From NCBI GenBank assembly GCA_964370855.1, contig CAYJMF010000031.1, positions 1 through 42,719 of the forward strand: a DNA stretch of 42,719 bases, in the 5' to 3' direction. Shown here one piece after another: positions 39,701-42,719 of this stretch; the first letter of the stretch is position 1, and every line of letters starts with the position of its first letter. Below the pieces are notes generated by a model. That model was given only the letters and a program-made list of their open reading frames with translations, made no database searches and was not told the origin of the DNA. Position numbers and translations under genes: made by a program. Source of the stretch: JAKLKS01 sp964370855 (GTDB taxonomy: Bacteria > Planctomycetota > JAJSAM01 > JAKLKS01).

Positions 39701-40225
39701 CTAGGACCTCGCCGAGGAGCGCTTCCGGACCCGCGCGTTCTTCTCGAGGACGCCGCGGATCATCCCGGTGCGGTGCTCCTCGAGGGCGCGCCGGACGGCG
39801 GGGTGGGAGAGGGAGACGATGCGGGCCGCGAGGAAGCCGGCGTTGGAGGCGCCCATCTCCCCCACGGCCAGCGTCCCCACGGGGACCCCGGCGGGCATCT
39901 GCACCGTGGCGAGGAGAGCGTCGAGCCCCCGGAGGGGGGACGCGTCCAGCGGCACCCCGAGCACGGGGAGGAGGGTCCGCGCCACGACGGCTCCGGCGAG
40001 GTGGGCGGCGCCGCCGGCGGCGCAGACGAAGACCTCCACCCCCGCGGCCTCGGCCCTCCTCACGTAGGCCTCGACCTCGTCGGGGGTGCGGTGGGCCGAC
40101 AGCACGCTCACCTCGAAGGGGACGCCGAGGGTCTCCATCGTCTTGAGGCAGCGCTCCATGACGGGGAGGTCGGAGTCGCTCCCCATGAGCACGGCCACGA
40201 GGGGCTTCGGCGGCTTCTTCGGCAT
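39701..40225 (-). CDS. purE: N5-carboxyaminoimidazole ribonucleotide mutase (class I PurE)
   Basis: This 174-residue purine-synthesis enzyme converts N5-CAIR to CAIR. It shows MGSDSDLPVM (about 14-23), SAHRTPDEV (about 43-51), CAAGGAAHLAGAVVA and QMPAGVPVGTLAVG. The pattern is class I, which normally needs PurK; purK is not in the window. purC lies just upstream (13 bp gap) on the same strand, giving consecutive steps. Confidence 0.94.
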   Translation of the reverse strand: MPKKPPKPLVAVLMGSDSDLPVMERCLKTMETLGVPFEVSVLSAHRTPDEVEAYVRRAEAAGVEVFVCAAGGAAHLAGAVVARTLLPVLGVPLDASPLRGLDALLATVQMPAGVPVGTLAVGEMGASNAGFLAARIVSLSHPAVRRALEEHRTGMIRGVLEKNARVRKRSSARS

Positions 40226-40238
40226 GGGATCTCCTGTC

Positions 40239-41132
40239 TCAGGGCTTCGTCAGCCGCTCGAGGATCTCGCGGTAGCGGGCGGCGGTGCGGGCGATGACGT
40301 CCTCGGGCAGCGTCGGGGGCGGGGGGGCCTTGTTCCAGGTGGTCGATTCCAGCCAGTCCCGCACGATCTGCTTGTCGAAGGACGGAGGGGAGGAGCCGGG
40401 CCTCCAGGATTCCCTCGGCCAGTAGCGGGAGGAGTCGGGGGTCAGGACCTCGTCGATGAGGGTGAGGTTGCCTGCGGCGTCGGTGCCGAATTCCATCTTC
40501 GTGTCCGCCAGGAGGATGCCCCGTTCCGCGGCGTAGGCGGAGGCGGTCTCGAAGACCTTCACCGAGGTGGCGCGGAGGCGCTCCGCGGTCTCCGCCCCGA
40601 CGATGGAGGACATGCGGGCGAGGTCGATGTTCTCGTCGTGGCCCGAGGCCTCCTTCGTGGCCGGGGTGAAGATGACGGAGGGGAGGCGGTCGGCCATCCT
40701 CAGGCCCTTCGGTAGTGGGAGGCCGCACACGGCGCCGGTGGCCTTGTAGTCCTTCCAGCCGGAGCCGATGAGGTAGCCGCGCACGACGCACTCCACGGGG
40801 AAGACGGTGCACTTCTTCACCAGCATGGTGCGCCCGCGGAGAGCGCCCCCCTGCTTGCGGGCCGGGGCCGGCATGTCGGCGAGGTCCGTGGAGACGAGGT
40901 GGTGGGGGACGATCCCCGCGAGCCGGTCGAACCAGAACTTCGAGAGGGCCGTCAGCACCTCCCCCTTGCCGGGGATGCCCTCCCTGAAGACGACGTCGAA
41001 GGCGCTGAGGCGGTCCGTGGTGACGATGAGGAGGTGCTCGCCGGCGTCGTAGAGGTCCCGGACCTTGCCGCGGCCGAGGAAGGGGAGCCCGTCGATGTTC
41101 GAGGCGAGGAGGACGCCGTCCTGGGTGCCCAT
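40239..41132 (-). CDS. purC: Phosphoribosylaminoimidazole-succinocarboxamide synthase
   Basis: This 297-residue enzyme joins CAIR and aspartate, the step after PurE. Motifs are GRGKVRDLYDAGEHLLIVTTDRLSAFD (about 18-44), VECVVRGYLIGSGWKDY, DTKMEFG and LIDEVLTPDSSRYW. It is of the longer, yeast-like length (about 300) rather than the roughly 240 of E. coli. The ATG at 41132 gives the conserved start, with GGAG about 14 bases upstream; the frame remains open to 41240, but that extension enters the palindromic element and is rejected. Confidence 0.95.
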   Translation of the reverse strand: MGTQDGVLLASNIDGLPFLGRGKVRDLYDAGEHLLIVTTDRLSAFDVVFREGIPGKGEVLTALSKFWFDRLAGIVPHHLVSTDLADMPAPARKQGGALRGRTMLVKKCTVFPVECVVRGYLIGSGWKDYKATGAVCGLPLPKGLRMADRLPSVIFTPATKEASGHDENIDLARMSSIVGAETAERLRATSVKVFETASAYAAERGILLADTKMEFGTDAAGNLTLIDEVLTPDSSRYWPRESWRPGSSPPSFDKQIVRDWLESTTWNKAPPPPTLPEDVIARTAARYREILERLTKP

Positions 41133-41209
41133 GGGGAGGATCTCCGCTGCCGTGCCCGGTGCATGGATGGTAGTGAGGGCGGGGGGAGGGGAGGAGGATT
41201 CCCTTTGCC

Positions 41210-41335
41210 GGAGGGGGATACGGTACCCGACCCGATTCATCGGGGTTGGGATCGAGCCCTCCGACCGGGCGAGGGCCCATCGCCCAACCCCGATGAATCG
41301 GGTCGGGTACCGTATCCCCCTCCGTATCCCCCTCC
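41210..41335. repeat. Palindromic intergenic element, family 1, copy B
   Basis: Two perfect 41-bp inverted arms (41210-41250 and 41283-41323) surround a 32-bp spacer. The arm contains GGGGATACGGTACCCGACCC and ATTCATCGGGGTTGGG. The last 12 bp of the right arm (GTATCCCCCTCC, 41312-41323) are duplicated directly at 41324-41335. The right arm and the adjoining GCCCATC match copy A almost base for base. It lies between the divergent purC and aroA genes, upstream of both. Confidence 0.92.
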
Positions 41336-41353
41336 TTCCCGGCCGATCTCACG

Positions 41354-41359
41354 TAGGAT
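41354..41359 (+). promoter_or_regulatory. -10 box for aroA, placed for a leaderless start
   Basis: TAGGAT ends seven bases before the aroA ATG at 41367. No Shine-Dalgarno sequence is visible before that ATG, and the -35 region is weak. It lies just outside palindromic element B. Confidence 0.35.
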
Positions 41360-41366
41360 CCACCCT

Positions 41367-42596
41367 ATGCCGACCACCGAAATCCGCATCATCGTCCCCG
41401 GGTCCAAGAGCGAAGCGATCCGGGCCCTCGTCGTCGGCGCCCTGGCCGGGGGGACGACCCGGCTCGAGGGGGTGCCGGACTCCGGCGACGTGACCTCCGT
41501 CGTGGAGGCCCTCTCCGACCTCGGCGTCGGCATCGACGGGGTCCCCGGAAGCGGGGTGATGCGGGTGCGGGGCACGGGGGGGGACTTCGCCCCGGGCAGC
41601 GTGACGGTCCGCTGCGGCGGGTCGGCCACGGGGCTCCGGATCCTCGCCTGCGTTGCGGCGCTGCGGCGGGGGAGGACGACGCTCACGGGGGACGCGACCC
41701 TCCGGGCCCGGCCGGCGGGGCCCCTGGAGGCCCCCCTCGGGGCGCTGGGGATCTACGTCGGCACGCAGGAGGGGCGGCCCCCGGTGGTCGTCGAGGGGGG
41801 GCCCGCCCGGGCCCACGGGGAGGAGATACCGCTGGACGCCTCGGGCACCTCCCAGGTCGCCTCGGGCATGGTGCTGATGGCGGCCCTCGTCCCCGGGGGT
41901 CTTCGGCTCCGTCTCGAGGGGAAGGTCGTCTCCTCCCCCTACATCGACCTCACCGTGGAGGCGCTGCTGCGGGCCGGCGTCCGCGTCCGCCGGGCGGGGC
42001 GCATCCTCACCGTTCCCGGCGAGGTCCCCTCCTCCTGCACCGCCGTGATCGAGGCCGACTGGTCCTCCGCCGCCTACCCCCTGGTGGCCGCCGCCGTCCG
42101 GGGCCTGCGGGTCCGCGTCCCCGGCCTCCGCGGGGGGAGCCTCCAGGCGGACCGCGCCGTGATGGGGCTCCTCGAGAGGGTCGGCGCCTCCTGCGGCGTG
42201 GACGGGGAGGGGGCGTGGTGCGAGGGGACGGGTACGGTGAAGCCCTTCGAGATCGACCTCGGGGACGCCCCGGACCTCGCCCCCGCGGCGGCGGCCCTGG
42301 CCCTCTTCGCGGCGGGGGAGTCCCGCGTCACCGGCGCCGCCCACCTCCGGGCCAAGGAGAGCGATCGCATCGCCACCTGCGTCGCCGCGGTGCGGGCCCT
42401 GGGAGGCGAGGCGGAGGCGCTGCGCGACGGCTTCACCGTCCGCGGCGGCGCCCCCCTGGCGGGTTTCGTGGACCCCGCCGGCGACCACCGCATCGCGCTG
42501 GCCTTCGGCGCCGTGGGCGCCGAGGTGACGGGCCGCTCCTGCGTGCGCAAGTCATGGCCCGGAGCCTGGGAGGCCCTCGCCGTCCTCGGCCGGTGA
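41367..42596 (+). CDS. aroA: 3-phosphoshikimate 1-carboxyvinyltransferase (EPSP synthase)
   Basis: The 409-residue enzyme transfers enolpyruvyl to shikimate-3-phosphate in aromatic amino-acid synthesis. It has VPGSKSEAIRALVVGALAGG (about 10-29), CGGSATGLRILACVAAL (about 74-90), LDASGTSQVASGMVLMAAL, VEADWSSAAYPL and LRAKESDRIATCVAAVRALGG. The family's usual GNAGTAMR glycine-rich motif appears as GGSATGLR, and SKS replaces the common SKSI(T/S)NR start with SKSEAIR, so it is a divergent member. The ATG at 41367 gives a complete N terminus. A palindromic element follows the stop by 14 bp. Confidence 0.88.
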   Translation: MPTTEIRIIVPGSKSEAIRALVVGALAGGTTRLEGVPDSGDVTSVVEALSDLGVGIDGVPGSGVMRVRGTGGDFAPGSVTVRCGGSATGLRILACVAALRRGRTTLTGDATLRARPAGPLEAPLGALGIYVGTQEGRPPVVVEGGPARAHGEEIPLDASGTSQVASGMVLMAALVPGGLRLRLEGKVVSSPYIDLTVEALLRAGVRVRRAGRILTVPGEVPSSCTAVIEADWSSAAYPLVAAAVRGLRVRVPGLRGGSLQADRAVMGLLERVGASCGVDGEGAWCEGTGTVKPFEIDLGDAPDLAPAAAALALFAAGESRVTGAAHLRAKESDRIATCVAAVRALGGEAEALRDGFTVRGGAPLAGFVDPAGDHRIALAFGAVGAEVTGRSCVRKSWPGAWEALAVLGR

Positions 42597-42610
42597 GGCG
42601 AAGAGGCGGG

Positions 42611-42719
42611 GAGAGGCGGGGACGTTCTCAAGTTATAAAGTTATTCCGTGCTCCACCCCTCCGACCTCGAGGGGGGGGGCGTGGAATAACTTTATAACTT
42701 GAGAACGTCCCCGCCTCTC
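42611..42719. repeat. Palindromic intergenic element, family 2
   Basis: Perfect 37-bp inverted arms lie at 42611-42647 and 42683-42719, with a 35-bp spacer rich in C then G. The arm starts GAGAGGCGGGGACGTTCTC and ends with the AT-rich AAGTTATAAAGTTATTCC, unusual in this GC-rich genome. The bases AGAGGCGGGG just before the arm (42602-42611) repeat the arm's start. The window ends exactly with the right arm, so the element may continue. It could also terminate aroA transcription. Confidence 0.92.

Noticed and set aside
41133..41240. N-terminal extension of purC to an upstream ATG
   Set aside because: The extension reads through palindromic element B and adds residues absent from the family; the ATG at 41132 gives the conserved N terminus.

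Overview
This 42.7 kb window comes from a very GC-rich bacterial chromosome (coding third positions are almost all G or C). It carries a complete rRNA operon. The 16S gene contains a perfect match to the site I recall for the planctomycete probe PLA886 (7529-7547) and differs by one base from the Pla46 site (6679-6696), yet it keeps the ordinary EUB338-I site (6986-7000). With the fused SecDF, zinc-ribbon, HEAT, TPR and VWA proteins, this suggests a deep-branching member of the Planctomycetota or a neighbouring PVC lineage (moderate confidence). Almost everything is chromosomal housekeeping; no phage, transposase or CRISPR array is visible.

Layout. 1-4071: rpmI-rplT-pheS-pheT, with a PheT that lacks the tRNA-binding OB domain. 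4105-4352: a promoter, a likely 6S RNA and a terminator. 4480-6242: an L,D-transpeptidase and a convergent nnrE. 6275-11683: rrn promoter, leader, 16S, spacer without tRNAs, 23S, 5S, terminator. 11744-11947: tRNA-Ile and tRNA-Ala, placed after 5S behind their own promoter. 12039-14998: nadB-hflX. 14995-19155 (minus strand): yajC, secDF and a two-LysM protein. 19341-20737: mnmA and a convergent HU-like gene. 20857-29310: a VWA membrane protein, a HEAT lipoprotein, two TPR proteins and a 1234-residue DUF4388-TPR-PEGA-propeller membrane protein. 29466-36497: a zinc-ribbon membrane protein, then a tightly chained operon with a YtrA-type GntR repressor, one ABC ATPase and three similar roughly 555-residue permeases. 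36665-41132 (minus strand): purC-purE-mtnA and a GHKL ATPase of unknown role. 41367-42596: aroA.

Structure beyond the genes. Two kinds of long palindromic intergenic element are present: one family at 36498-36603 and 41210-41335, and a different AT-richer one at 42611-42719. Four of six convergent gene pairs overlap by exactly the four bases CTAG, so both stop codons share one palindrome. Same-strand neighbours are often joined by GTGA or ATGA start/stop overlaps. In the three-permease operon a 44-codon reading frame bridges the only gap with such overlaps at both ends. The regulator of that operon has a perfect inverted repeat touching its start codon, so autorepression is likely. The best candidates for something new are the one-ATPase/three-permease export operon, the DUF4388-to-propeller membrane protein, the orphan GHKL ATPase and the palindromic elements.
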